DNA from: Cruorifilaria tuberocauda
Lineage: Eukaryota; Nematoda; Chromadorea; Rhabditida; Onchocercidae
Direction of reading: 5' to 3'
DNA: 64,000 bases
Assembly: GCA_013365365.1 (NCBI GenBank)
Contig: JABVXU010000104.1
Coordinates: 88,155 to 152,154, forward strand
The notes below the pieces were generated by a model that did not search any database, was not told where the DNA came from, and was given only the letters and a program-made list of their open reading frames with translations. Position 1 is the stretch's first letter; each line of letters opens with the position of its first letter. The translations under genes and the position numbers were made by a program. Shown in pieces: positions 62,769 through 64,000 of the stretch.

Positions 62769-64000
62769 TTGCTTTGCTTTATTCTCGATGAATATTACTT
62801 TTCCCGTTATTTTGCTGATTCTTCCCTGCGTCTAATGAAATATTTATGATAAAAAATTGAAGTGAGCGCCGTATGATTTGCATTTCGATTGTGTTTTTTA
62901 AAAAAGAGACTTTGTATTTCAAAACTCCTTATAATATTTCTGAAACTTTTGTGACTTATGTACTGCGTATTCATTACAATGGGTAAAGCGTAAATATATT
63001 TCCTTATGCTTAATCACTAGAGATAAATTTTCCAAATAATCCTGACTTATTAAATCCGGTGTTTTTAGATCCTGTTTGATTCGTAAATATTAATAAATGC
63101 CTGAGGTTATAGTTTATAATCTTGTGGTATTAATATTAAAATTAAACTTTGTAATCAGATCTTCAAAATGACGTAGAGCAAAAAGATTAGGTGTTATAAT
63201 TTAAATATTAGAAGTTATGAAAATTACCAATCTTTTGGTCATCTCGTCATTCTAACTAAAAAAATAAAGTAATTTTGAACAGTGAGTACAAATTTATATT
63301 AATATCTAAGGCTTGAGTTATTCTTTAGCATGGTTAAAATCATGTTTCCGGATATTTTGCATTGTGTAAGAAAGAATGAAGGAATAGGACAAGTAATATT
63401 AGTAATAGAATGATATTTTAAATATTAATATATTTTAAGCTCAGTAATCTTCTCATCGAATGAATTTTTCAAATAACAAAGTAGTAAGAGGATTTTCTAA
63501 TCAAAATAAATAGTGTAATTTATGCAGAAAATGTAATTCTCGTTACACTAAAATTAAAATTTTCTGACGATTTTGTTATTATTATTATAAATATTTCAGT
63601 AGAACAAGAAAACTTCATGATGCTACTAAATACATTTTAAATGAATGTTTTTCGAAAGGATTACCAATTATTTAATCATAGATCATGAAGCAAAATATTT
63701 ATTATTTACGTTAATTAGAAGCAACATATCATATAGAAAATTTCTTTAGCTTTTTCATTATTTTTTTTATGCACCATTTTTTTAATGCACCAAAGTATTA
63801 TTTGGATTTAATAAGAAATGATATAACAAATTAAATAATGCACAAGGAAAGAAAACTTTCGTGGAAGGTTTTTAATTTCAAAAAAAATTTATCATTAGCA
63901 AATTTATTGTTTTGAAAGTAATTACAACAAATGCTTAAGCCGAAATTTTTTAATGTTGCACTTTTATGTATTGGAGTTATTAATTGTCAACGTTTAAAAA
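62769..64000. other. 3' flank of mrps-35, no gene seen
   Basis: AT-rich with no convincing exon. An AATAAA at 63092-63097 is the most likely early poly(A) signal of mrps-35 that I noticed, though it lies over 300 bases past the stop. Confidence 0.5.

Noticed and set aside
1..64000. Search by eye for CRISPR arrays, rRNA, spliced-leader RNA genes, intact transposons or viral genes
   Set aside because: No regularly spaced repeats, no rRNA-like conserved text, no spliced-leader sequence and no transposase, integrase or reverse-transcriptase motifs were seen.

Overview
The window looks like nuclear DNA of a filarial or other spirurid nematode. It is very AT-rich, genes are split into many short exons (about 40 to 300 bases) by AT-rich introns ending in TTTCAG or TTTTAG, and several start codons lie 1 to 16 bases after a consensus 3' splice site that has no usable upstream exon, as expected for spliced-leader trans-splicing. 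The protein families present (CHK1-related kinase, lustrin/EB-module secreted protein, DAAM formin, gamma-glutamyltransferase, mitochondrial ribosomal protein S35) are all animal families. I see no viral, prokaryotic, CRISPR, rRNA or tRNA gene and no intact transposon.

Layout: (1) 774-5013, minus strand, a CHK1-like protein kinase with a degenerate catalytic core. (2) 7975-10369, plus strand, a small secreted cysteine-rich protein of six one-exon modules. (3) 10462-26873, a 16.4 kb stretch without a recognisable intact gene; it holds a probable minus-strand frameshifted gene relic near 17.4-17.7 kb, another coding-like minus-strand open frame near 20.5 kb, nuclear-receptor half-sites and a perfect GATA-type palindrome. 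(4) 26874-40559, plus strand, a complete 19-exon DAAM-type formin of 1000 residues with a very short FH1. (5) 40560-46551, an intergenic block with a 31-bp tandem duplication carrying GATA-type sites and a perfect inverted repeat of two octamer (POU) motifs. (6) 46552-53697, plus strand, a complete 13-exon gamma-glutamyltransferase of 612 residues with all key active-site residues; one intron hosts a nested 97-codon open frame, another holds a decayed copy of the next exon. (7) 55224-57478, minus strand, a five-exon gene for an unrecognised 175-residue protein with an apparent GC-AG intron. (8) 59497-62768, plus strand, mitochondrial ribosomal protein S35 with an alternative short last exon.

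Most exon models were built by hand from reading frame, splice sites and phase. For the formin, the transferase, the S35 protein and the cysteine-rich protein every junction keeps phase and the joined length is an exact multiple of three. The 5' end of the kinase, the identity of the 175-residue protein and the isolated open blocks are uncertain. The genes do not form an obvious shared pathway; they look like ordinary neighbours. I did not find convincing evidence of a new biological system. The most unusual items are the divergent CHK1-like kinase, the symmetric phase-1 modular gene, the frameshifted relic and the nested open frame.
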